Shown: positions 1 through 7,611 of the stretch, one piece after another
How the letters are laid out: each line of letters begins with the position of its first letter
Position numbering within the stretch: the stretch's first letter is position 1
Notes under the pieces: generated by a model
The model's input: only the letters and a program-made list of their open reading frames with translations
Database searches by the model: none
Told to the model about the DNA's origin: nothing
Program-made: the position numbers and the translations under genes
NCBI GenBank assembly: GCA_024720975.1
Contig: JANJXX010000003.1
Span: 1 to 64,000, forward strand
DNA length: 64,000 bases
Direction of reading: 5' to 3'
Source of the DNA: Candidatus Panguiarchaeum symbiosum
GTDB taxonomy: Archaea; Asgardarchaeota; Njordarchaeia; Njordarchaeales; Panguiarchaeaceae

Positions 1-221
1 AGAAATGATTTTATTAGAAGCCATAACATACAGCAGCCGTAATAACATGTGTATCATCAGAATACTCGGAACACTAAGATTTTCCGCTGAAGGATATTAA
101 TACTGAAGAATGTATCATTAATTCTATAGAAAGTTTAGGCGTCGGATTTTGGCCAAAAAAAGATACGCATACCTAGATAATCATCACAGGCTCGGAAAAA
201 GTCGTTAAAATTTATTAAGCA

Positions 222-229
222 TTTATAAC
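222..229 (+). promoter_or_regulatory. Putative TATA box for the glycosyltransferase gene
   Basis: The run TTTATAAC lies about 30 bases upstream of the TTG start at 256. This is the distance expected for a TATA box giving a leaderless or very short-leader archaeal transcript. A second A/T-rich run (AAATTTATTAA) just upstream could serve instead. Confidence 0.35.
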
Positions 230-255
230 ATTGTATAATGCTATGATTTAACCAG

Positions 256-1008
256 TTGTCGAATTTGAATCCAAAGATATTAGCGATTATACCGACATTG
301 GATGATGACCCCTCGGACACCATAAGGAGCTTATTACATCAAACAATTAAAGTTTCCCAAATTTTTGTTGTCGTGGGATCAAAAAGGTTATACGAAAAAT
401 TAGTTTCAACTAATGAAAACAAAGATATTGTGAAGATTTTTTACGTCAAACCAGATTTTCGGGATCCTCTCGGAAAGAGAGTTGCTAAAGCCCTTAATTA
501 TGCTTTATCTATGGTAGAATTGAACAACTATGACTATTTGCTGAGGGTGGACGCGGACACTGTCTTGCCAAAGCGCTTCATTGAGGAAAATATAAAGGTA
601 AACGCTGATTATGTTGGCAAATCTGGATATGCCATGCTATTAAAAATGAACTGTTTCCTCAGAGTTTTTAAAGGGCGATTTATTGAAGTTGCTTTCGAAG
701 ACACGCACATGGGGCTTAAACTTCTCAGCCAAGGGTATAGCGTGCAATCATGGGCATTGCCACCAAAATTAAAAAGGAAAAGCGGTGCTCACCACTCATG
801 GAGATATTACTTTATCCGTGGGATGGAGCTGTATAAGCTAGGCTATGAACCTGTCCACATGGTTGAACTTATCCGTCATGACATTAGAAATATCTTTGCA
901 ATTTTAGGCTACTTTGCAGCTATAATCAAAAGGGCTCGACGCTACGATATCGCGAGCTGGGTTTTTAGAGCGCAATTGAGAAGACTCCTCTATGGAAAAG
1001 GAAAATAG
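256..1008 (+). CDS. Family 2 glycosyltransferase (GT-A fold)
   Basis: This 250-residue protein probably transfers a sugar from a nucleotide-sugar donor to a cell-envelope glycan or glycoprotein. The N-terminus ILAIIPTLDDD is the first beta strand and donor loop of GT2 enzymes. RVDADT at residues 97-102 carries the metal-binding DxD. EDTHMG near residue 155 fits the acceptor-side acidic motif. No membrane segment of the dolichol-phosphate-sugar synthase type is obvious, so it is probably cytosolic or peripheral. The start is TTG at 256; a second in-frame TTG lies three codons on. It stands alone beside insertion-sequence debris, which suggests an accessory surface-glycan gene. The exact sugar and acceptor cannot be told from the sequence. 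Confidence 0.8.
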   Translation: MSNLNPKILAIIPTLDDDPSDTIRSLLHQTIKVSQIFVVVGSKRLYEKLVSTNENKDIVKIFYVKPDFRDPLGKRVAKALNYALSMVELNNYDYLLRVDADTVLPKRFIEENIKVNADYVGKSGYAMLLKMNCFLRVFKGRFIEVAFEDTHMGLKLLSQGYSVQSWALPPKLKRKSGAHHSWRYYFIRGMELYKLGYEPVHMVELIRHDIRNIFAILGYFAAIIKRARRYDIASWVFRAQLRRLLYGKGK

Positions 1009-1202
1009 ATACAGTCATGTAGACAATATATTATAAAAGGCCTTAATGTAAGTATGGTAGGGGTATCTGGGGAGATATTGGATATGTATAGTAAAGTCTG
1101 TGAAACCAACTGCTATTTGTGATACTCATTATTCACCATTCAAAGATTATTCTTTTGAATTAACTAAGCAAGTCGCGTTCTAGAACATTCAGAAAAGTCC
1201 AA

Positions 1203-1440
1203 TTAAGAGTTCTTGAGTCTCATTCTCTTGTCCTCCTCAGGGTTCATCAGAGGGCTCATTGGAGTTAGCTCCTTTCGGGGAATCCATAACTCCCCACACA
1301 TCCTAAGGAATGTTTTCCAAATGTTTATTGATGCATTTTTCTGCCTATCTATTATAAGACCGCACCTAGGGCACTTGAAGACCGCCCCTTGGGTCTTTAT
1401 TGTAGTACCCGCATTTGGGGCAGGCCTTCGAAATACATTA
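1203..1440 (-). pseudogene. tnpB: Frameshifted 3' remnant of an IS200/IS605-family tnpB
   Basis: The minus strand encodes the end of a TnpB protein: FKCPRCGLIIDRQKNASINI is the second half of the zinc ribbon plus the final RuvC-like D-x2-NA-x2-NI motif, followed by a typical tail (TPMSPLMNPEED). The first half of the zinc ribbon, ISKACPKCGYYNKDPRG, lies in another frame at about 1395-1438. A frameshift at roughly 1385-1400 therefore splits the two CxxC pairs. An in-frame stop lies a few codons upstream of ISKAC, and no further TnpB sequence is seen upstream. This is a dead relic. The IS200/IS605 hairpin ends could not be located with confidence. Confidence 0.85.
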
Positions 1441-1515
1441 ATATCCTCCATATCTACTAATTATTTAAATCTACCTATTTTGAAACTGCCGACTTCGGCA
1501 ACTTTCTTAAATTGA

Positions 1516-1872
1516 GAAGAATAAAAATGGAAACAATTTGCAAACTTTTCAAAATGTAGAGGACGAAGTAAAAGGATTCCTATATAAGCTCGCTATTATA
1601 TTTTTATACGTTTGCATTTATAACCGATACCCTTAGCTTTCAATTCTCTTTGTGAGATTCCATAAATAAATGTAAAAGTGTTATATAAAGTCAACTATTT
1701 TAAAACTATGCAACGCCCAACCACCATTCATAAAAAGCACACTTCCATTCCCTGAGTCAATTAATAGAGTTTGATTTGAGCAAGGCTAAGAACTAATCAT
1801 CATAAAAACACTTGATTCTGAGGATCTGCAATTATTAGCTGCATTTACACTTTCCGTGAGGCTAGTGAGTCT
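1516..1872. other. A/T-rich intergenic stretch without a recognisable gene
   Basis: About 350 bases between the tnpB relic and the promoter of the next gene. I see no convincing ORF, tRNA, C/D-box RNA or repeat on either strand. It may be decayed remains of the insertion sequence. Confidence 0.5.
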
Positions 1873-1881
1873 ATTATAAAT
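1872..1881 (+). promoter_or_regulatory. Putative TATA box for the gene at 1918
   Basis: The sequence TATTATAAAT lies about 40 bases upstream of the GTG start at 1918, giving a predicted leader of roughly 15 bases. Its position supports the plus-strand reading of this locus over the long antisense frame. Confidence 0.45.
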
Positions 1882-1917
1882 GCAGAAAGTTAATAGCTAA
1901 CTTTAGTTAACTTCCTG

Positions 1918-2478
1918 GTGATTAACATCGAATATCGTGATGTTGACCAGGAAAAAATTGTGGTCGGAAAAAATGTTGGTGAGTCTAGGGAAAAAATTTC
2001 CGATCGTGGTAGCTCTAGTAGTGAATGCTTTGTTGAAAAAATCTCCCTATTCACCGGTGGCGGCTTACTAAGTGTTGTTGAGATAATTAGAGATGAAGCA
2101 AAGATCATTACCGATTGGCCGGAAGAAATGACAATAGAGTCAATGAAATTCACTGCCGAAGTCTTAGATAAGTCTAGGAAGATGAAAAGAAACTTGTTTC
2201 TTGGGAAATCATGGGTCTTATACGTACCAGAAGGCAGCCAGTACATCTTATTAATCAAAGTTACCTCTAGAAGATATTTCATCCCAACAACTGGTCTGTC
2301 TCGGAGAATATGTGAAAAACTAAGAAGTATCCCTGAGGAAGCGTACACTGCAGGAGAGCTGATCGTTGATACCTTAAAAGAAGTCTTCAAATGCAACTTT
2401 AAAGTAACAGTAGGTCGGTATGAGTCATTACATAAGGAGATATTTGTACCTCTGGCGGAGCTCGTAGAACTTACGTAG
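1918..2478 (+). CDS. Hypothetical protein
   Basis: I do not recognise this 186-residue protein. It is soluble and rich in charged residues, with no signal peptide or membrane segment. It contains GGGLLSVVE near residue 47 and a C-terminal half rich in predicted beta strand and helix (WVLYVPEGSQYILLIKV, then ICEKLRSIPEEAYTAGELIVDTLKEVF). It starts with GTG at 1918, behind a good TATA box. The opposite strand has an open frame of 202 codons over the same bases, but its composition (very rich in Ser and Thr) looks like a reverse-strand shadow. The gene is monocistronic and stops 64 bases before the nicotinate phosphoribosyltransferase gene. Confidence 0.55.
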   Translation: MINIEYRDVDQEKIVVGKNVGESREKISDRGSSSSECFVEKISLFTGGGLLSVVEIIRDEAKIITDWPEEMTIESMKFTAEVLDKSRKMKRNLFLGKSWVLYVPEGSQYILLIKVTSRRYFIPTTGLSRRICEKLRSIPEEAYTAGELIVDTLKEVFKCNFKVTVGRYESLHKEIFVPLAELVELT

Positions 2479-2542
2479 GGTCGTGCATATTTGTGCAAAA
2501 ATCAAAAATTAGATTAACTACTGCTAGAGTTTTTGTTACTTA

Positions 2543-3772
2543 ATGGTGAAGCGAATGAGCTTCGATCGACGCTTCTTCATAGCTTCTGAAGAGGACATAA
2601 AGAGTTGCAAAGTCACGGATATATACTTTATTCGTACAAAGGAAATTTTAGAGAGGGATGGTTTTGGTGACGTCGTCGTAGCTGCTGAATTTACTATTAG
2701 CTCCCTTCCAAATGATTACAAATGGCTTGTTTTTGCTGGAATGAGAGAAGTTCTTCATCTTCTTGAAGGTCTCCCTGTTGATGTGTACGCCATACCGGAG
2801 GGGACTATAATTCCATCTAGGGATCAGAACAATGTCAGAATTCCTGTGATGACTATAATTGGACCATATTCAAAATTTGCCACATATGAGACTCCAATAT
2901 TGGGATTTCTGGCTGCCGCATCTGGTTATGCTACTAAAGCTGCTAGGTTGAGGAAGAAAGCTGGAAGCGTACCCATAATTAATTTTGGTGCTAGAAGGAC
3001 CCACCCAGCAATAGCGTCCGTATGTGATTTTTACTCCTATATTGGTGGATTTGATGCTGTCTCCAATGTATTGGGGGCTGAGATTTTGGCGAAGAAGCCG
3101 ACTGGAACTATGCCTCATTCACTACTGATAATATATAGAGTCATGAAAGGAGATCATGCTTATGGCTGGAAGGCTTTTGATGATTACATGCCCCCAGACG
3201 TTCCGAGAATAATGTTATGTGACACGTTCTCTGATGAAGTTGAGGAGAGTATAAAAGCCGTTAAAGTCATCGGACCTGATAAAATTTACGGCGTTAGACT
3301 GGACACTCCCAGTAGCAGAAAAGGAAATTTTGCTGAGATACTAAAGGAGGTCAAGTGGAAATTAAAGATTGAGGGTTTCGAGCGCGTTAAGGTATTTCTC
3401 TCAGGCGGAATAAATGAGGACAACATTGAGGAGTTAGTTAAAGCAGGTGCCGATGGTTTTGGCATTGGATCTGCTATTGCAAATGCACCATTCATTGACT
3501 TTGCCATGGATATAATCGCAGTAAAGAAAAACGAAGATTGGATCTATATATCCAAGCGAGGGAAGTTCAGTGGTTTGAAACAGGTATGGAGGTTCATAAG
3601 ACCAGACGGAATTAAGTATGAGGTCACGCTTAGAGAGGAAAAACCCGCTGCAGAAGATGCTGAGCCTCTCCTTGAAAAGTGGATGGAGAATGGTAGGATC
3701 ATAAGAGAATTTCCCACACCAGATCAGTCGAGGGATTATGTGCTGAAACAGCTGAAATATTTTGATTTGTAA
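2543..3772 (+). CDS. pncB: Nicotinate phosphoribosyltransferase
   Basis: This enzyme condenses nicotinate with phosphoribosyl pyrophosphate to nicotinate mononucleotide, the salvage entry to NAD. The 409-residue protein has the short archaeal form of the family. FGARRTHP at residues 148-155 is the conserved substrate-binding loop, PTGTMPHSLL at 186-195 carries the conserved His, and SGGIN...GADGFGIGSAIANAP near 288-317 is the phosphate-binding end of the barrel. The ATG at 2543 gives a normal N-terminus. It is convergent with hisS, with a hairpin between them. De novo NAD genes (nadA, nadC) lie about 12 kb away, so both routes to the pyridine ring seem available. Confidence 0.93.
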   Translation: MVKRMSFDRRFFIASEEDIKSCKVTDIYFIRTKEILERDGFGDVVVAAEFTISSLPNDYKWLVFAGMREVLHLLEGLPVDVYAIPEGTIIPSRDQNNVRIPVMTIIGPYSKFATYETPILGFLAAASGYATKAARLRKKAGSVPIINFGARRTHPAIASVCDFYSYIGGFDAVSNVLGAEILAKKPTGTMPHSLLIIYRVMKGDHAYGWKAFDDYMPPDVPRIMLCDTFSDEVEESIKAVKVIGPDKIYGVRLDTPSSRKGNFAEILKEVKWKLKIEGFERVKVFLSGGINEDNIEELVKAGADGFGIGSAIANAPFIDFAMDIIAVKKNEDWIYISKRGKFSGLKQVWRFIRPDGIKYEVTLREEKPAAEDAEPLLEKWMENGRIIREFPTPDQSRDYVLKQLKYFDL

Positions 3773-3773
3773 T

Positions 3774-3788
3774 CCCTAAAAATTAGGG
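3774..3788. terminator. Hairpin between convergent pncB and hisS
   Basis: CCCTAA and TTAGGG form a perfect 6-bp stem with a three-base loop, one base after the pncB stop and 33 bases before the hisS stop. A TTTT run follows on the plus strand. It may act as a terminator for pncB and possibly for both convergent genes. Confidence 0.45.
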
Positions 3789-3821
3789 GTAGGGAGTTTT
3801 CTAATTTAACTCGAGAACTTC

Positions 3822-5144
3822 TTACGATGATGAAGAAATAAGCTGTATGACTTCCTCTAATGTGAGATTTTCATAGCGTCGCTGATTCTCGCGATCAAAT
3901 ACAGTGAATCTATTACTCTCCTTTTCCTTGTGTCCTATAAAGATTACATAAGGTATATTTTTGCTCTCGCAATATTCTCTTTGCTTCCTTTCCTTCCTTC
4001 GCATAAGATCCACCTGGGTTGCTATGCCACTATCTCTTAGCCTGTTAGTAATTTCCCAGCAGAATTTATAGAGTCCGGGATCAAGGCAAACCACACAGAC
4101 GCTCGTGTATGTTTTTTTGTCTAGCTTAAATAAGCCGAGTTCCAATCCAGCATCAATAATTCTCTCGATTCCAAATGATGTTCCAGTTGCCGGCAGGTCT
4201 GGACCGCCATATCTTTTAATTAGATCATCATATCTCCCACCGCCAGTCAACGATCCTATCTTTGGTTCTTCAACATATGTCTCGAATATTGGTCCAGTGT
4301 AATAGTCTAGACCTCTAACCATACTCAGATCAAATACTACTCTCTTGTGGTCCTTTATCAATTCGAACATTTCTTCTAGGTGCTGAACAGCTACTTTTAT
4401 TTTCTCATTATTAGGGAATCTAGAGCTTATTTCGCTCAATATGTCATTATAGTTGCCACTTATCAGAATCGTATTCATTATGCGATCTATATGATCCTGA
4501 GGTAGCTTAAGTGCCTCAAGCTCACTTCTTACACCATTAACGCCAATTTTGTCTAATTTGTCTATTGCCCTGAAAATAGCCAGCATGCGCTCTCTACCAT
4601 AGCTTCCAAGCCCCAGCCCCTCCTCGAAGATTCCAGTTAGGAGTCTGCGATCATTAACTCTTATGGTATATCCCGTTATGTTAAACGCTGACATGACGTC
4701 TATTATTAGATTTATGATCTCAGCATCTGCCTCAGGATATGGCGAACCAATAATATCCGCATCACACTGCCAAAATTCTCTGTATCTACCCTTCTGTGGA
4801 CTCTCATGCCTCCAAACCCTACCGATGTGATATCTCTTAAAGGGGAGTGCAACTGAACTGGAAGCAACAAACCTCGCTAGAGGAACTGTTAAGTCATATC
4901 TGAGTGCGAACCAAGTCTCACTCCAGGGATCCTGGAACTTGTAAACGAGCTTACTCTCGACTTCATCACCATACTTTCCCTTTAAAGTTTCCCAATATTC
5001 GATTGCTGGAGTTTCAAATGGATCGAATCCATACTTGATAAAGACCTTCTCGATAGTTGCCATAACCCTTTTCCTTAAAATCATGATGTCAGGTGGAAAA
5101 TCACGAAATCCTTTCGGTACCTTATAGATTGTCATAGGTTCCAT
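3822..5144 (-). CDS. hisS: Histidyl-tRNA synthetase
   Basis: This class II synthetase charges tRNA-His with histidine using ATP. The 440-residue protein is full length. Motif 2 is at 112-133 (RHESPQKGRYREF). The His-specific signatures are GLDYYTG at 278-284 and TGGGRYD at 300-306. The anticodon-binding domain spans about 345-435. It starts at ATG 5144 with a TATA box about 40 bases upstream, and ends in a Ser-rich tail. It is monocistronic. Nothing in it is odd. Confidence 0.96.
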   Translation of the reverse strand: MEPMTIYKVPKGFRDFPPDIMILRKRVMATIEKVFIKYGFDPFETPAIEYWETLKGKYGDEVESKLVYKFQDPWSETWFALRYDLTVPLARFVASSSVALPFKRYHIGRVWRHESPQKGRYREFWQCDADIIGSPYPEADAEIINLIIDVMSAFNITGYTIRVNDRRLLTGIFEEGLGLGSYGRERMLAIFRAIDKLDKIGVNGVRSELEALKLPQDHIDRIMNTILISGNYNDILSEISSRFPNNEKIKVAVQHLEEMFELIKDHKRVVFDLSMVRGLDYYTGPIFETYVEEPKIGSLTGGGRYDDLIKRYGGPDLPATGTSFGIERIIDAGLELGLFKLDKKTYTSVCVVCLDPGLYKFCWEITNRLRDSGIATQVDLMRRKERKQREYCESKNIPYVIFIGHKEKESNRFTVFDRENQRRYENLTLEEVIQLISSSS

Positions 5145-5179
5145 CCTAATGCAGACTTAGTTCTCATTACTGAAAGATA

Positions 5180-5188
5180 TTATATAAC
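5180..5188 (-). promoter_or_regulatory. Putative TATA box for hisS
   Basis: On the minus strand TTATATAAT lies about 36-44 bases upstream of the hisS ATG, placing transcription start roughly a dozen bases before the codon. Confidence 0.5.
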
Positions 5189-5280
5189 TGCTTATTGATA
5201 ATTTGCACTTATTACATAAGTGGTTGTTCATGTTGCTTTAGATTTGTCTGGGTATTTTAGATAACGAGTATTATCAACAC

Positions 5281-5322
5281 GGGTTTCCCTTGGCACCTGC
5301 TCACAGAAAGATGCCTAGGACC
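5281..5322. other. Imperfect inverted repeat in the hisS / restriction-modification gap
   Basis: GGGT...CTTGGCA at 5281-5295 pairs with TGCCTAG...ACCC at 5312-5322 with few mismatches, around a loop of about 16 bases. It sits in the 284-base gap upstream of hisS and downstream of the restriction genes, and is more G/C-rich than its surroundings. It could be a small structured RNA, a leader element or chance. Confidence 0.25.
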
Positions 5323-5383
5323 CGGAATATAGAAATAACCCGAACAACTAAGAAAAACCAAAAACTAAACAACCAATACATAA

Positions 5384-5403
5384 CAGCACATATCAATGTG
5401 CTG
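5384..5403 (-). terminator. Terminator of the restriction-modification operon
   Basis: CAGCACAT, a four-base loop and ATGTGCTG form a perfect 8-bp stem 25 bases after the endonuclease stop codon. On the minus strand the stem is followed by a T-rich tail (5349-5383). This looks like an intrinsic terminator, unusually hairpin-like for an archaeon. Confidence 0.65.
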
Positions 5404-5428
5404 GTTTGCAGCTGAAGGATAAAGCAAT

Positions 5429-6181
5429 CTATTTTACGAGCTCGAACAAAAGAGTTTCCATATCATCCACTTGCTTGATCTTCTTAATGAGTAAGTTGAA
5501 ATCTCTTCTGCCTCCGTACTTTTCTCTATACAATTTTACTAGGGACTCGTATCTCGTTGGATCTGTTATTATTACATAGTCAATTACGTGCAGTATTATG
5601 TATCTATTCGATTCGTTCCTAAGCTCATAATCCTTATCTATGGTTATAAATATGATCTTTATGTTCTTAGTGTTAACATGTTTCTCTAATTCTCTTTTCC
5701 AAAAAGCTGTCTCAGTCAGTCTTTCCCTTAAACTTGTCTTACAGGATGCTATAGCTTTAACAAGTTGGTTATTCTTGTCAACAATTAATAAGTCTACATC
5801 TGGAAGAATATCATTCCAGTTCCTAATAACGATCTGATCTCTATATGCATCGACTTCGTGTCCTCTAACCACTTGTAATAAGTTTCTCAATTGGGAATTG
5901 TCTATAACTTGCTTAATAGCCTCAAACACGGCATATTCATATAAAACTCCCTTGTATGTTTTCCACGCTTGGTCGGCACTTCTTAAGTTCTTGTAGAATT
6001 GGTTTAAATCACGGCGAATTTGAGTTTCAGATATCCTTTCAAAGCATTTAACTGCCTGTAAGTAATCTCCCTGAAAACCTTTGGTCACTATATTCTTGTA
6101 GCAGTTAATTAAATGATCTAAAGCATCTTTCTTATATCTATACCCTCTCCTCATCATGTCACGCACTCTTACTGAGAACAT
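5429..6181 (-). CDS. Type II restriction endonuclease, CCGG-recognising (BsaWI-like) type
   Basis: This 250-residue protein probably cleaves DNA at the site protected by the adjacent methyltransferase. PDVD at residues 127-130 and SCKTS at 146-150, followed by conserved RER and TETAFWKREL, form a PD-(D/E)xK-type active site of the kind known from the BsaWI/Cfr10I/NgoMIV enzymes, where Ser replaces the usual acidic residue before Lys. The assignment to that branch is by motif pattern and is moderate. It starts 8 bases after the methyltransferase stop, so the two form one operon with the methylase first. It is very A/T-rich (the line 5641-5700 is about 27% G+C by my count), unlike the methylase. 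Confidence 0.75.
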   Translation of the reverse strand: MFSVRVRDMMRRGYRYKKDALDHLINCYKNIVTKGFQGDYLQAVKCFERISETQIRRDLNQFYKNLRSADQAWKTYKGVLYEYAVFEAIKQVIDNSQLRNLLQVVRGHEVDAYRDQIVIRNWNDILPDVDLLIVDKNNQLVKAIASCKTSLRERLTETAFWKRELEKHVNTKNIKIIFITIDKDYELRNESNRYIILHVIDYVIITDPTRYESLVKLYREKYGGRRDFNLLIKKIKQVDDMETLLFELVK

Positions 6182-6189
6182 TGTGGTGT

Positions 6190-7029
6190 TTATTTAAAGT
6201 ACTCGTACAGCTTTACGTGGTTGATACCAGCTTCTTTCTTCAGTCTCTGCACTGCTGTATCACAATACTTCCTCTCTATCTCGACACCTATCCCCCTCCT
6301 ACTCGTCAGGGCTGCCGCCACCAGAGTGGTTCCACTCCCAAGGAAGGGATCTAACACCACGTCGTCTATATAAGTGAAGAGCTTTATGCATCTCTTCGGC
6401 AGCTCAACGGGAAAGGGCGCTGGGTGCCCAACCTTCTTTGGGTTCTCCCCGGGGAACGTCCACAGGCCGTTGGTCCACTCTATGAACTCTTCTCTAGTTA
6501 TATCCGATATACCTTGCCTGACCTTCTTCCACTTCTCCTTATACATCACTACTACGACCTCCACAGGAGCTATCACGTATGGAGCGCTAGCGGAGCACCA
6601 ACTACCCCAGGCCGTCCTTCTGGATATGTTTCCCTCGTTCCACACAATCGTGGTGAAGTACCTCCAGCCGACGCGCTTAGCTACCTCAACTATGTCCGCG
6701 TAGACGCTCTGGAAGCCCTCTTCATCCCTTCCTTTACTCTTGTCCAGTGGGATGTTGAGGCAGAGCCTCCCATCGGGCTTCGCAAGCTCTAAAGCCTTAG
6801 CAAGCCACTTCTCCGTGAACTCTAGGTACTTATCGTAGGGGATGTCGTCTCTGTAGATCCCGTATTTGATGTCTACGTTGTATGGCGGGGAAGTAACTAT
6901 TAGGTCGATGCTTCCGTTCTCTATCAGGTTGGTAGAGAGAAAGTCATCGTTTATAACAGCTATCCTACCATCACGAGAGACAAACACAACGCTATCATCA
7001 ACCTTCTTAAGCGGCAGTTGTCCGAACAT
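6190..7029 (-). CDS. DNA methyltransferase, N4-cytosine/N6-adenine beta class
   Basis: This enzyme methylates an exocyclic amino group and so protects host DNA from the partner nuclease. Catalytic motif IV, TSPPY, is at residues 46-50. The AdoMet motif DPFLGSGTT follows at 227-235, which is the beta-class order. GHPAPFPVELP at 201-211 is typical of this class. TSPPY favours N4-cytosine methylation but does not prove it. The 279 residues are complete. The ATG at 7029 is preceded by GGTGATT at a normal distance. The gene is G/C-rich (the line 6301-6360 is 60% G+C by my count) compared with both neighbours, a sign of recent transfer. Confidence 0.88.
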   Translation of the reverse strand: MFGQLPLKKVDDSVVFVSRDGRIAVINDDFLSTNLIENGSIDLIVTSPPYNVDIKYGIYRDDIPYDKYLEFTEKWLAKALELAKPDGRLCLNIPLDKSKGRDEEGFQSVYADIVEVAKRVGWRYFTTIVWNEGNISRRTAWGSWCSASAPYVIAPVEVVVVMYKEKWKKVRQGISDITREEFIEWTNGLWTFPGENPKKVGHPAPFPVELPKRCIKLFTYIDDVVLDPFLGSGTTLVAAALTSRRGIGVEIERKYCDTAVQRLKKEAGINHVKLYEYFK

Positions 7030-7034
7030 TGTAC

Positions 7035-7061
7035 TTAATCACCATCACCAATGATTCTCAT
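7035..7061 (-). other. Possible eight-codon leader peptide before the methyltransferase
   Basis: On the minus strand an ATG followed by seven codons and TAA (MRIIGDGD) lies just upstream of the methyltransferase start. It is preceded by a strong purine-rich run (GAGGTGAGGGAGGAAGG, 7062-7078). Its stop is 5 bases before the methylase ATG, and its GGTGAT codons double as the methylase ribosome site. It may couple or tune translation, or be chance. Confidence 0.25.
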
Positions 7062-7078
7062 CCTTCCTCCCTCACCTC

Positions 7079-7611
7079 TATAGCTATTGGTTCATTGGGG
7101 GCTTTCTAGGACAACAGAGTCCTCATCCTAAGCGCGATCACTATATCTTAGGCATAAGTCCATTCAGTGCTCTACTCATTAAATACAGAATACGCTAAAA
7201 CATTCATAAAGATCCATCTATTTGGGAGCTGCTGTTCAACCTCTGTAGTTCAGCGACTTTTGTTTTCAAGCAGAGATTTCGCAGTTGCACTTTAGGCAAT
7301 TAGAGTATCGGTTTCTCTTTTGTTCTAAGTACCTATAGCAGCTAAAAACCGTTTAAGGGCTTCCATAGAGGAAAATAGTCCAAGCTATAAGACGAATAAA
7401 GCCCTTTTGCTAAAGCTATATCCAACAATCATAGCACGAACAGGCTTTATATGTGTCGATATCAACTATAGCTATTGATTGACTGCTGTTAGTATACTTA
7501 CAAATTTTTACTCATCAATTTTTGATAATTTGAAGCTGTATTAACTGATACGAAACTATCACTAGAGGCGTAATGCAAGATACAAGTCTTTTGCAGTTGT
7601 GCTAATTATAG
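7079..7611. other. Gene-free stretch upstream of hutH
   Basis: Over 500 bases without a convincing gene. The left end (7062-7110) is G/C-rich like the methyltransferase. It can be read on the minus strand as NEPIAIEVREEG then stop, which may be the fossil tail of a gene once upstream of the restriction pair. The rest is A/T-rich and probably holds the hutH promoter. I could not pick one TATA box with confidence. Confidence 0.4.

Noticed and set aside
1487-1500. Palindrome TGCCGA-CT-TCGGCA near the tnpB relic
   Set aside because: It might be an insertion-sequence end hairpin, but its loop is only two bases and it is not at the expected distance from an element end, so I did not annotate it.
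1890-2498. A 202-codon frame on the minus strand over the hypothetical gene at 1918
   Set aside because: It is Ser/Thr-rich like a reverse-strand shadow, and a TATA box sits correctly for the plus-strand gene instead.
6374-6792. Two plus-strand frames of 109 and 122 codons
   Set aside because: Both are antisense to the G/C-rich methyltransferase gene, whose composition leaves the other strand open by chance.
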